Source: Oribacterium sp.
GTDB taxonomy: Bacteria > Bacillota_A > Clostridia > Lachnospirales > Lachnospiraceae
DNA length: 40,285 nt
Assembly (NCBI GenBank): GCA_017940955.1
Contig: JAGAXP010000229.1
Location: forward strand, 1 to 40,285
Direction: 5' to 3'
Part shown: piece after piece, positions 17,091-24,271 of the stretch
Numbering within the stretch: position 1 is the first letter of the stretch
How the letters are laid out: each line of letters begins with the position of its first letter
Program-made: the position numbers and the translations under genes
The notes under the pieces: generated by a model
Database searches by the model: none
What the model saw: only the letters and a program-made list of their open reading frames with translations
Told to the model about the DNA's origin: nothing

Positions 17091-18497
17091 ATGTTAGAGA
17101 AAATCTTTACATGGGGGAAACGGAAGGAGGAGCCTCCGGATCCACAGCCAATGCCTGGAAATTACCGCACGATTACGGAGGAAGAATATCAGCGGTACGT
17201 GTTTGAGGATGAGCTTTTCAAAATCATTGTGGAAACGGAAGCAGCCTTGCACAACATTGAAGATCCCATAGAGATTGCGGTTGGTGTTATGAAAGCAGCC
17301 TGCAAATTCTATGGCGCTGACTGGTGCGGCATTCTGATAGCGGATCTCCGTTCGCAATTATGGCGTCCCGAGATGTGGTACGATGTGGAAGCCGGCCCTA
17401 TGAAGGAAACCCTGTTTCATGAGTTTGAGATGACCGATGAGTTCGTCACATGGGCAGAGCACTTGGTTAGTCAGAAGCCTATGATCATCCCAGATACAGA
17501 GGCTATACGGGAAACCCATCCGAAGGAATATGAAGCATATCAAAGACTCCAGACCAGGGCGGTGATCGGCGTTCCCTTTGGACAGCATCCCCTGGGTTAT
17601 ATGGTCGTAAGAAATCCGATCCGCAATATCTCCCAGCCTGAACCTCTTCAGCTGGCATGTTTCGTGGCTATGATGATGGTGCTGCAGAAGCGCCGGCTGG
17701 AAGCGGAGCACCGTTATATTTCAGATGACACGCCGGATGACGGGAGGCTGAAGATACGCTATAACATCCTCGGCCAGCACAGCATGGAAATCAATGGAAG
17801 ACGCATCCGTGAGCAGGATCTGGCGCATCCTAACCGGCGTGGATGGGTGATCCTGTTATATCTGATCCTTCATAAAACACCGGTTGATCAGCTGAGCATG
17901 GCCGCAGATCTGTGGCCGGATGAGCCGGAGAAATCGGCGCGGTCAAACATCCGTCAGGCGATATATCGTCTGCACAGTGATCTGGCCGTATATCACGACG
18001 CCAAGGTCATCGATGTGAAGTCAGGAATGCTTGAACTGCTGGATGACGTCCATATCGTTACAGATGCGGAAGAGATGGAAAGCCTGTACCTGAAGGCAAA
18101 ATCCACGGCGAATCCGGACGAGAAAGCGGAGACGCTTAAGAAGGCCTTTGAACTGTATCAGGGACGCCTGTTTGAACTGGGAGAACTGGATATGGGCTCC
18201 TGGCTGATCCCTTATACGACACATTACAATCAGGTATTCATTGACATTGCGAGAGAACTTCTGACCATGCTTGGGCACAGCAGGGATTATCACAGGATCA
18301 TCGAGTATGCTTCCCGTGCCTTAAGCCTTGAACCGGGAATACAGGATGCCTATTACTGGATCTCGATTGCTGCCGAAGCAACCGGAAACAGCATAATGAA
18401 AGAACGCTACGATCAGATGGCCAGGGATGAGCTCGCGGAGGAGGAATACCAGAAAGTACAGAATCTGCTCGCGCTGCGGATACATGTAAAAGAATAA
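17091..18497 (+). CDS. GAF - winged helix - BTAD (SARP-like) transcription regulator
   Basis: A 468-residue regulator. The ATG at 17091 has GGTGGAG just upstream; the frame is open from 16959, but that part runs through a terminator hairpin. Residues about 40-220 look like a GAF sensor domain (DPIEIAVGVMKAACKFYGADWCGILI ..., VIGVPFGQHPLGYMVV). Residues about 235-310 look like an OmpR-type winged helix (EINGRRIREQDL, LYLILHKTPVDQLSMAADLW, ARSNIRQAIYRLHSDL), and residues about 330-450 are a TPR-like bacterial transcriptional activator domain. The last two together are the SARP architecture. SARPs bind tandem heptamers spaced 11 bp, and such an array lies 110 bp downstream of the gene, so it probably activates the next operon. 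The GAF ligand is unknown. Confidence 0.85.
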   Translation: MLEKIFTWGKRKEEPPDPQPMPGNYRTITEEEYQRYVFEDELFKIIVETEAALHNIEDPIEIAVGVMKAACKFYGADWCGILIADLRSQLWRPEMWYDVEAGPMKETLFHEFEMTDEFVTWAEHLVSQKPMIIPDTEAIRETHPKEYEAYQRLQTRAVIGVPFGQHPLGYMVVRNPIRNISQPEPLQLACFVAMMMVLQKRRLEAEHRYISDDTPDDGRLKIRYNILGQHSMEINGRRIREQDLAHPNRRGWVILLYLILHKTPVDQLSMAADLWPDEPEKSARSNIRQAIYRLHSDLAVYHDAKVIDVKSGMLELLDDVHIVTDAEEMESLYLKAKSTANPDEKAETLKKAFELYQGRLFELGELDMGSWLIPYTTHYNQVFIDIARELLTMLGHSRDYHRIIEYASRALSLEPGIQDAYYWISIAAEATGNSIMKERYDQMARDELAEEEYQKVQNLLALRIHVKE

Positions 18498-18510
18498 TGA
18501 GGGACGAAAT

Positions 18511-18557
18511 AGGGGTCTGTCGGCAGTGGTTTAACCGCTGCGGCAGGCCCTTTCTTT
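18511..18557 (+). terminator. Terminator of the GAF-BTAD gene
   Basis: An 18-base arm at 18513-18530 (GGGTCTG ... CAGTGGT) pairs with the arm at 18534-18550 (ACCGCTGC ... AGGCCC) using a few G-U pairs, followed by TTTCTTT. It separates the regulator gene from the heptamer array. Confidence 0.75.
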
Positions 18558-18609
18558 GCGTTTACAGTTTTTTGTGTGAAATACTGGTAATAAACTGAAA
18601 AAGAGTCCT

Positions 18610-18736
18610 GTCACAGGATTGTCACAGCCATGTAACTGCGGTGTCACAGCGCGAAAAAAGATTTTGAAGATAATTTCAATGTAACAGGATTGTCACAGGC
18701 CCTGTAGCAAGCCCTGTCACAGCCGCCCATTAGAGT
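18610..18736 (+). promoter_or_regulatory. Heptamer array GTCACAG with 11-12 bp period and downstream -10: predicted SARP-type promoter
   Basis: Block 1 has heptamers at 18610 (GTCACAG), 18621 (GTCACAG), 18632 (GTAACTG) and 18643 (GTCACAG), each with a 4-bp spacer. Block 2 has 18681 (GTAACAG), 18692 (GTCACAG), 18704 (GTAGCAA) and 18716 (GTCACAG), with spacers 4, 5 and 5. In both blocks unit 1 is followed by GATT and unit 3 is the degenerate one, so the blocks look like a duplication. TAGAGT (18731-18736) starts exactly 8 bp after the last heptamer, the distance known for SARP targets. No good -35 hexamer is present. The likely binder is the adjacent GAF-BTAD protein. Replication iterons are the alternative. 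Confidence 0.68.
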
Positions 18737-18812
18737 GTGCGATGCAAAAACAACAGACAGCATTGTATACGAAACGGACGGGTGACAGAAATTGGAACAG
18801 GCTAACCAAACA

Positions 18813-18864
18813 GAGGCGGTTGTTTTTGCAGGAAACTGCGGAAGCGGCCGCCTCTTATTTTTTT
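18813..18864 (+). terminator. Leader terminator/attenuator ahead of the HTH-parB operon
   Basis: GAGGCGG (18813-18819) pairs with CCGCCTC (18848-18854). A nested GCAG-GAAA-CTGC hairpin with a GNRA tetraloop lies at 18828-18839, and TTATTTTTTT follows. It lies about 75-120 nt downstream of the predicted start site of the array promoter, so readthrough would need antitermination or would be partial. Confidence 0.65.
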
Positions 18865-18973
18865 GCGCGGAAAACCGGGCAGCGGCAAAGGCCTTTTCGG
18901 GCTGCAGATGCCGATCTCCTCCGGTTCTGAGATTTGACCAATCAACAAATTTCAGAAATCGGAGGAAAGAATC

Positions 18974-19279
18974 ATGTTTGATATGAAAGCATGCGGAGCC
19001 AGAATCAAGGAACTCCGCAAGAAGAATAATGAAACGCAGGAAACCATGGCCTGCAATCTTTACATTTCCCAGGATCATCTCCGGAAGATCGAATCCGGCA
19101 AGAGCGGCGCATCGATCGACCTGCTGATCGATATTTCCACATACTTTGGAGTAACCCTTGACTATCTGATCCGGGGAAAACGTGAAGTGACCGATGCCGA
19201 GGAACGTATTCTCGCAAAGAGGAAAAAGGAGCTCCGGGACATTGCCCAGGATCTGTTTGTCATGTCCGCGAAACTGTAA
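18974..19279 (+). CDS. XRE-family HTH protein
   Basis: A 101-residue protein with a strong CGGAGGA at good spacing before the ATG. The HTH fold is clear (ARIKELRKKNNETQETMACNLYISQDHLRKIESGKSGASIDLLIDISTYFGVTLDYLIRG), followed by a basic helical tail. It is the first gene after the heptamer array and attenuator, and probably the first of the parB-mazF-xis-int transcription unit. It may feed back on that unit. A small hairpin ACCGGGT/ACCCGGT (19279-19299) follows its stop. Confidence 0.85.
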   Translation: MFDMKACGARIKELRKKNNETQETMACNLYISQDHLRKIESGKSGASIDLLIDISTYFGVTLDYLIRGKREVTDAEERILAKRKKELRDIAQDLFVMSAKL

Positions 19280-19299
19280 CCGGGTGTAACAGACCCGGT

Positions 19300-19800
19300 A
19301 AACCGGGCGTGGCAGGCTCTAACGGAAGCAGGACTTTCTTATTACACTGACTTCAGAGCAGCGAAGTTGCTGCCATGCGCACTTTGACAACTGAATATAC
19401 ATTTCATCAGGCACATTCTGATTCTTGATTTCCCCAGAGAGCCTAAGAGAGGTTCGCCATGATCGGACGGATACTGCAGCACTTTTTTCTATGACGGCAG
19501 GAATTCATCGGGAGCGGTTCAAACCTACTGCAAATGCCGGGACTGCACCCGGCGGTGGCCATGACCTGGGGAAGGGGATAATGATACTTCCGTCTTAGGG
19601 CGGCTCGGCGAGAACCGCGGAGGGGTGAGACTCCCATGAGCGCAGGCAAGCAGGCCTGCCGCCTGGTGTATTTCCCATCGGACATTTTGTCCGGTTCTCC
19701 GGGGTGTTGTGGACAAATAGGAGGACGAGCATATTGAAGATGAATGGCAGGCCAGCTGTGCGGTCAGTATAGATTGCGGTAGCGGCCTGCCTTTACACAG
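19300..19800 (+). ncRNA. Candidate structured RNA or long structured leader before parB
   Basis: About 500 bases without a convincing gene on either strand but dense in paired elements: GCAGC/GCTGC near 19360-19373, GCCGGG/CCCGGC (19537-19554), GGAAG/CTTCC (about 19569-19591), GGGCGGC with GCCTGCCGCC enclosing a GGG-TGAGA-CTCCC-type hairpin (about 19598-19663), and a perfect 8-bp GGCAGGCC/GGCCTGCC (19746-19753, 19784-19791) just before the parB ribosome binding site. A TTGACA at 19384 could be a -35, but no matching -10 is seen. I compared it by eye with cobalamin and T-box riboswitches, group II introns, RNase P RNA and tmRNA and found no match. Exact ends are unknown. Confidence 0.45.
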
Positions 19801-19810
19801 GAGGAACAAG

Positions 19811-20881
19811 ATGGATTTAAAGATTGATCCGGAATTTGCCGGAAAGATTCCTCCCCTTACAGACGAGGAATACCGGCAGCTGGAAGAAAACATCCTGGCC
19901 GATGGCCGGGTGATCAACCCGCTGATCATCTGGAACGGCGTCATTGTGGACGGCCATAACCGCTACCGGATCGTGCAGGCACACCCGGAGATCCCGTATG
20001 ACACATTTGAGAAAGATTTTCCGGACCGGTTCGCCGTGATCGCCTGGATCTGCAGGAACCAGCTTGGACGGCGGAACCTTACGCCCGAGCAGCGGAAATA
20101 TCTGATCGGGAAACAGTATGAGGCAGAGAAAGCCTCGGTTCCGAATGCAGCTGGTAAAAATCAGTTTTCTGAAGAGGTTAGTGGACAAAATGACCACCAA
20201 CCTACTTCTGAAAAGACAAGCGAGAAAATTGCCAGGGAGATAGGCACAAGCGAGCGCTTTGTCCGCCGCGCAGAGGAATTTGCCCGTGGCGTGGACGCTG
20301 CCGAGGAGGCGGTTCCCGGCATGAAGCAGGAAATCCTCTCCGGCAAGCTGAAGGGAACAGACCAGGCCATCCGGGCGATTGGAAAAGCCGAGCCGGAGCG
20401 GCGTGAAGAGCTGACTAGAAAATTACAGCACCCCTCTCCCACTCCGGAAGCTCAAGGGCGGCGGCAGGAACAGTCGGATTCAGATGCGGATGGGTGCGTT
20501 GGCAGCACAAATGTCGGGGCAGACGATGCGGATGGGGATGGTGCCGGCACAAATGCCGGGTTAAATGATGTGGATGACAGTCTGCGGGAAGTGGATGACG
20601 GTGACTCCCCTGCCGGTGCAGCCCGCCGCACAAAGGCCGAGGAGCTGCAGGCTATACAGGAGATATCCGACAACATGCTTACCTCGGATGGGCGGGGTAC
20701 TGCGGAGGACATGCTATATGAACTGCGGGACGCGCTGGAAACGCTGATTGACCGCTGGGATCTCTGCCTGAGCACTTACGAAGATATTTACCGGAAAAAG
20801 AAATACCGCCGGCAAGTGAAGGCACTTGCCGAAGAAGGGGTTACATACCTGAATACAATTACGGAAGGAGCCAGACCATGA
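19811..20881 (+). CDS. ParB-like N-terminal domain protein
   Basis: A 356-residue protein with AGGAGG before its ATG. The ParB/sulfiredoxin-like domain is at residues about 1-75, including NPLIIWNGVIVDGHNRYRI (the ParB nucleotide-binding motif region). Residues about 85-200 are helical, with an HTH-like stretch (SEKIAREIGTSERFVRRAEEFARG). The segment about 215-275 is a low-complexity Asp/Gly-rich linker encoded by imperfect repeats of a GATGCGGATGGG-type unit. A charged C-terminal domain follows. No ParA gene is near, so classic partition is doubtful. A role in element maintenance or regulation is inferred. It overlaps the next gene by ATGA. Confidence 0.83.
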   Translation: MDLKIDPEFAGKIPPLTDEEYRQLEENILADGRVINPLIIWNGVIVDGHNRYRIVQAHPEIPYDTFEKDFPDRFAVIAWICRNQLGRRNLTPEQRKYLIGKQYEAEKASVPNAAGKNQFSEEVSGQNDHQPTSEKTSEKIAREIGTSERFVRRAEEFARGVDAAEEAVPGMKQEILSGKLKGTDQAIRAIGKAEPERREELTRKLQHPSPTPEAQGRRQEQSDSDADGCVGSTNVGADDADGDGAGTNAGLNDVDDSLREVDDGDSPAGAARRTKAEELQAIQEISDNMLTSDGRGTAEDMLYELRDALETLIDRWDLCLSTYEDIYRKKKYRRQVKALAEEGVTYLNTITEGARP

Positions 20882-21660
20882 AAACGGATGAACTGAGTTA
20901 CAGGGAAATCACATTGAACAGCCGCCAGCTGGAAGTACCGAGGGAGGCCTATCAGCGGGAACTGAACACGGCAAGGGTTCATAAGATCGCGGCGGAGTTT
21001 GACGAGCGGATTGCCAATGAACCGAAGGTGAGCTGCCGGAACGGTCATTATTACGTGTTTGACGGACAGCATACCATCGCCGCCAGAAAGCACAGGAATA
21101 AAGGCCGCGACCTGCCGATCCGGTGTAAGGTTTATTACGGCCTGACAGAATCCGATGAGGCAATGCTCTTCGCCCAGCAGACCGGCGCTTCCGCCAACCT
21201 CACGGCAGGCTCCAAAATCCGGGCTCTGATCTTTGCCGGGGATCCGGAAGCGACAGCATTTTTCAAAGCGACGGAGAGTACCGGCCTGCGTCTGGATTAC
21301 GGGCAGCAGCGGGGTAAGAAGCGGCTGGCCTGTATCGCGACGGCATTCAAGGAATTCCATAAGGTCGGCGCGGAACGGTATAAGGAAGCGCTTTCCATTA
21401 TCCTTGAGGCATGGGACGGGGATCCGGATTCGCTTCGCTCGGAGACGGTACAGGGCATGACCCGGTTTGTGGATCTCTACTACGGTGAATATGACCGGGA
21501 TCGGCTTATCAAACGCTGCCGACGGGTGGATCCGCTGATCATCTACCGGGAGGGCAAGGCGATGGCATCCAACATGCCAGGCTTTAAGAAATACACGTAC
21601 CAGGTGCTGCTGACCTACAATGGTTCCAGCAGGAAGTCGGCACTGCCGCTGAAGTTCTGA
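20878..21660 (+). CDS. Second ParB-like protein (DUF6551-type)
   Basis: A 260-residue protein that overlaps the previous stop by 4 bp. The N-terminal part reads VPREAYQRELNTARVHKIAAEF, then VFDGQHTIAARKHR, the ParB-like motif in the form used by DUF6551-type proteins, followed by a helical C-terminal domain of about 150 residues. Two ParB-like proteins in tandem is a recurring theme in Clostridia ICEs. The function is not known. Nuclease or NTP-dependent activity is possible but not shown. Confidence 0.75.
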   Translation: MKTDELSYREITLNSRQLEVPREAYQRELNTARVHKIAAEFDERIANEPKVSCRNGHYYVFDGQHTIAARKHRNKGRDLPIRCKVYYGLTESDEAMLFAQQTGASANLTAGSKIRALIFAGDPEATAFFKATESTGLRLDYGQQRGKKRLACIATAFKEFHKVGAERYKEALSIILEAWDGDPDSLRSETVQGMTRFVDLYYGEYDRDRLIKRCRRVDPLIIYREGKAMASNMPGFKKYTYQVLLTYNGSSRKSALPLKF

Positions 21661-21671
21661 CGGAGGCAGGT

Positions 21672-22082
21672 ATGGGAATGAAAGCAGACTGGACATACCG
21701 CCGGGGAGACATTTACCTGGCGAACCTGAATCCCTTCAAGGGATCCGAACAGGGTGGCAGGAGGCCGGTGGTTGTTTTACAGAACAACACCGGCAACCTC
21801 CACAGTTCCACGATCATCGTGGCAACGATGACCTCCCACACGGATAAGAAAAAAGACCAGCCGACGCATTATATCCTGCCGCCGGTCGGACGGCTGAAGA
21901 CGGCATCGGTGGTGCAGCTGGAACAGATCAAGACAATCGACAAATGCCGGGTGTTGAAGTATTTTGGCAGGATCCCGGCGGAGCATATGAAGGAAATCAA
22001 CAGGATCATAAAAATCAGCATGGGGATCATCCGGATCCCGAAGGAGCTGACTATCGAACAGGAGGCAAAGAACAATGTTTGA
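21672..22082 (+). CDS. mazF: MazF/PemK-family endoribonuclease toxin
   Basis: A 136-residue protein with the MazF fold signature: RRGDIYLANLNPF near the N-terminus, GGRRPVVVLQNN, then STIIVATMTS (conserved catalytic Thr region), and VVQLEQIKTIDKCRV. Such proteins cleave mRNA at short sequences. GGAGG lies just before the start. No MazE/PemI-type antitoxin is beside it: the upstream gene is the second ParB-like protein and the downstream one, overlapping by 8 bp, is an excisionase-like HTH. Either neighbour could be the antidote, or the toxin may be controlled another way. Confidence 0.88.
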   Translation: MGMKADWTYRRGDIYLANLNPFKGSEQGGRRPVVVLQNNTGNLHSSTIIVATMTSHTDKKKDQPTHYILPPVGRLKTASVVQLEQIKTIDKCRVLKYFGRIPAEHMKEINRIIKISMGIIRIPKELTIEQEAKNNV

Positions 22083-22305
22083 AGATGTAATCGCAAAGAT
22101 GAACCAGGAGGCTGTGAGGAATGAAGCCGGCAGCCTGGAAGACAAAAGAACATATACCGTGGATGAGATCCAGGATATCCTGGGGATCTGCCGTACCTCT
22201 GCGTACAGCCTGGTGAAGCAGAACCTGTTTCACTGCGTCCGGATCGGAGGCCGCATCCGCGTTTCCAAGAAAAGCTTTGATGCATGGCTGGATGCGTTGG
22301 CCTGA
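22075..22305 (+). CDS. Excisionase-like small HTH protein 1
   Basis: A 76-residue protein whose second half is an excisionase/MerR-like winged helix (KRTYTVDEIQDILGICRTSAYSLVKQNLFHCVRIGGRIRVSKKSFDAWL). It overlaps the mazF stop by 8 bp. As Xis or as recombination directionality factor it would favour excision by the nearby integrase. It might instead be the mazF partner. Confidence 0.75.
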   Translation: MFEDVIAKMNQEAVRNEAGSLEDKRTYTVDEIQDILGICRTSAYSLVKQNLFHCVRIGGRIRVSKKSFDAWLDALA

Positions 22306-22312
22306 ATTTGTC

Positions 22313-22352
22313 AAGGATGTCGCCGGTACTTTTTTCAGCTGGCGACATCCTT
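22313..22352 (+). terminator. Perfect 12-bp inverted repeat between the two excisionase-like genes
   Basis: AAGGATGTCGCC (22313-22324) pairs perfectly with GGCGACATCCTT (22341-22352). No T tract follows (AAAAAT), so it may be a processing or attenuation hairpin or a protein-binding site rather than a terminator. A further palindrome GGTAA-AGCGC-TTACC lies at 22387-22401 and could be an operator. Confidence 0.45.
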
Positions 22353-22421
22353 AAAAATAAGCCGGGCGTTCGATAGAATGGGGGCAGGTAAAGCGCTTAC
22401 CGAAGAAAGGACGTGAGGCAT

Positions 22422-22631
22422 ATGAGAAAAAAGAGCATGTCCGTCATGGAGATGGGACGGATGCTGGGACTTAAGAAGACCAATTCTTACTGGCTCATCA
22501 AAAAGGGCTGGTTTGAAACGGTCATGGTCGCAGGCAAGATGCGCGTCATGGTGGATAGCTTTGAGGAATGGTATCAAAGCCAGACGCATTACAGGAAAGT
22601 GAATGCCGTGGAGAGCCACGGTATGCAGTAA
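22422..22631 (+). CDS. Excisionase-like small HTH protein 2
   Basis: A 69-residue protein of excisionase type (SVMEMGRMLGLKKTNSYWLIKKGWFETVMVAGKMRVMVDSFEEWY), immediately before the integrase, which is the usual place of Xis. GAAAGGA lies about 10 nt before the ATG at 22422; a GTG at 22413 is a weaker alternative. The gap to the integrase start is 10 bp, so the two are surely cotranscribed. Confidence 0.8.
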   Translation: MRKKSMSVMEMGRMLGLKKTNSYWLIKKGWFETVMVAGKMRVMVDSFEEWYQSQTHYRKVNAVESHGMQ

Positions 22632-22641
22632 GGAGGCTTCT

Positions 22642-24066
22642 ATGGCATCGATTATCAAAAGGCGGAAAAAGTTTTCCGTTGTCTACCGATATACGGATGA
22701 AAACGGGAATGAGCGTCAGAAATGGGAATCGTTTGACACCATGGCGGAAGCGAAAAAGCGGAAGCTGGAAGTAGAGTTCAAACAGGAAAACAATGAATTC
22801 ATCGCCCCGTCAATGAAAACGATCAATGATCTGCTGGCAGAATATATGGCGATCTACGGTGTAAATACCTGGGCGATCTCAACTTATGAGGGGAGAAAAG
22901 CCCTGATCTCAAATTACATATCTCCTATTATCGGGGATATGAAACTGGAGGATGTCACACCGAGGGTTATGGATAAGTATTACCGGGAGCTTCTTTCAGT
23001 GAAATCTGTTGTTGCAAATAATGTCCGCCCGAAGAATGAGTTCGTTTCCCCTCATATTGTGAGGGAGATTCATAAACTCCTCCGGAATGCCTTTAATCAG
23101 GCTGTAAAATGGGAACTGATGACGAGAAATCCTGTGGAACATGCAACGCTCCCGAAGGAAGAACACACGCCGCGTGATATCTGGACGGCAGATGTACTGT
23201 TCAAGGCGTTAGATCTGTGTGAAAATGACGATCTGAAGCTTGGAATGAACCTGGCATTCTCCTGCACTCTTCGCATGGGGGAGCTGCTCGGGCTGACCTG
23301 GGACTGTGTTGACATCTCCCAGACCAGCATTGAAAACGGGCAGGCTTATATTTTTATCAACAAAGAGCTGCAGCGTGTCAACCGGGTTTCTATGGAAACT
23401 CTTGGAGATAAAGGCGTCATCCGCCGATTTCCTCCTGCAATCCGCAGCACCAATACGACTTTGGTACTGAAGGAGCCGAAAACCAAAACCAGCGTGCGGA
23501 AGATTTTTCTTCCCAGGACTGTGGCGGAGATGCTGGTTCAGCACAAAAAGGATCAGGAAGAGATCCAGGGACTGTTTGGTGAGGACTATGTGGATTACGG
23601 TCTTGTGTTTGCTTCCACGAACGGAAGGCCGGTCGAATCCTCCCACATGAACAGGCTCTTTTCCGAACTGATCCGGAAGAACGATCTCCCGAAGGTTGTA
23701 TTTCACAGTATCCGCCATACCAGCATTACGTATAAGCTGAAGCTGAACGGCGGGGATATGAAGTCGGTACAGGGCGATTCCGGTCATGCACAGCTGAAGA
23801 TGGTGGCGGATGTATATTCCCATATCATTGACGATGACCGCTGCCTAAACGCACAGAGGATGGAGGAAGCCTTTTATTCAGGGAAGAAGGATCCCGCCGG
23901 GAGTTCCAGCACCGTAGATTCTGAACAGGCAGTTTCCACGAGAACGGCTGGGGAAGCGGCAGATAAGAATACAGACGAAACGTCGGCAGATGCCGCGCTT
24001 CTCATGAAGCTGCTCCAGAAGCCGGAAATGGCCGCGCTTTTGAAGACGCTGGCAGCAAGTTTATGA
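22642..24066 (+). CDS. int: Tyrosine recombinase integrase
   Basis: Site-specific recombinase of the Tn916-type group, 474 residues from the ATG at 22642, which has AAGGAGG upstream. Residues 1-60 form an arm-type DNA-binding domain (IIKRRKKFSVVYRYTDENGNERQKW). Residues about 60-165 are the SAM-like core-binding domain. The catalytic residues are Arg211 (CTLRMGELLG), a beta-strand Lys in KTKTSVRKIFLP, His355-x-x-Arg358, His382 (SGHAQ) and Tyr392 (VYSHI). A poorly conserved tail of about 70 residues follows. Substrates are inferred to be the tRNA-Arg(CCT) 3' end, because such a fragment lies 1 kb downstream, and the corresponding circle junction. Confidence 0.95.
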   Translation: MASIIKRRKKFSVVYRYTDENGNERQKWESFDTMAEAKKRKLEVEFKQENNEFIAPSMKTINDLLAEYMAIYGVNTWAISTYEGRKALISNYISPIIGDMKLEDVTPRVMDKYYRELLSVKSVVANNVRPKNEFVSPHIVREIHKLLRNAFNQAVKWELMTRNPVEHATLPKEEHTPRDIWTADVLFKALDLCENDDLKLGMNLAFSCTLRMGELLGLTWDCVDISQTSIENGQAYIFINKELQRVNRVSMETLGDKGVIRRFPPAIRSTNTTLVLKEPKTKTSVRKIFLPRTVAEMLVQHKKDQEEIQGLFGEDYVDYGLVFASTNGRPVESSHMNRLFSELIRKNDLPKVVFHSIRHTSITYKLKLNGGDMKSVQGDSGHAQLKMVADVYSHIIDDDRCLNAQRMEEAFYSGKKDPAGSSSTVDSEQAVSTRTAGEAADKNTDETSADAALLMKLLQKPEMAALLKTLAASL

Positions 24067-24120
24067 CAGAAAAATACATACGCCGAAGTATGTGGGACAG
24101 CTTCAATGTGCTGATCAACA

Positions 24121-24170
24121 GAGGGCAGAATGCTCACAGAGAAATTTGTGAGTGTTCTGCCCTCTTTTTT
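24121..24170 (+). terminator. Terminator of the integrase operon
   Basis: The 18-base arm 24121-24138 (GAGGGCAGAA ... CTCACA) pairs with the arm ending at 24164 (TGTGAG ... CTGCCCTC) with two mismatches, and TTTTTT follows. Strong and well formed. Confidence 0.9.
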
Positions 24171-24271
24171 CTTGGTCAAAGCGGAAAAACCATTGATTGA
24201 ATTTCGATAGGTTTGCGGTTATATTAAGAAAAACGCCGGTTATAAATTCTATCTTAGGAATGGACAGAGAT

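Noticed and set aside
18610..18722. Replication iterons or CRISPR repeats as explanation of the heptamer array
   Set aside because: No Rep gene is adjacent and the units are too short and too close for CRISPR. Iterons remain possible but the 8-bp distance to a -10 and the neighbouring BTAD protein fit a promoter better.
18742..18986. Two short plus-strand frames in the leader after the heptamer array
   Set aside because: Both cross the attenuator hairpin, have no ribosome binding site and have no recognisable sequence; a leader-peptide role cannot be supported.
19430..19720. Possible cobalamin riboswitch, T-box or group II intron
   Set aside because: The diagnostic boxes (GCCACTG, the T-box GGGTGG-ACCGCG element, intron domain V) are absent or only loosely matched, and the downstream genes do not fit.
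19443..19944. Minus-strand open frames opposite the structured region before parB
   Set aside because: They are Arg/Cys/Pro-rich, lack start signals and one overlaps the parB gene; RNA structure explains the region better.
20452..20775. Ser-rich minus-strand frame opposite the ParB-like linker
   Set aside because: Caused by the repetitive Asp/Gly coding linker on the plus strand.
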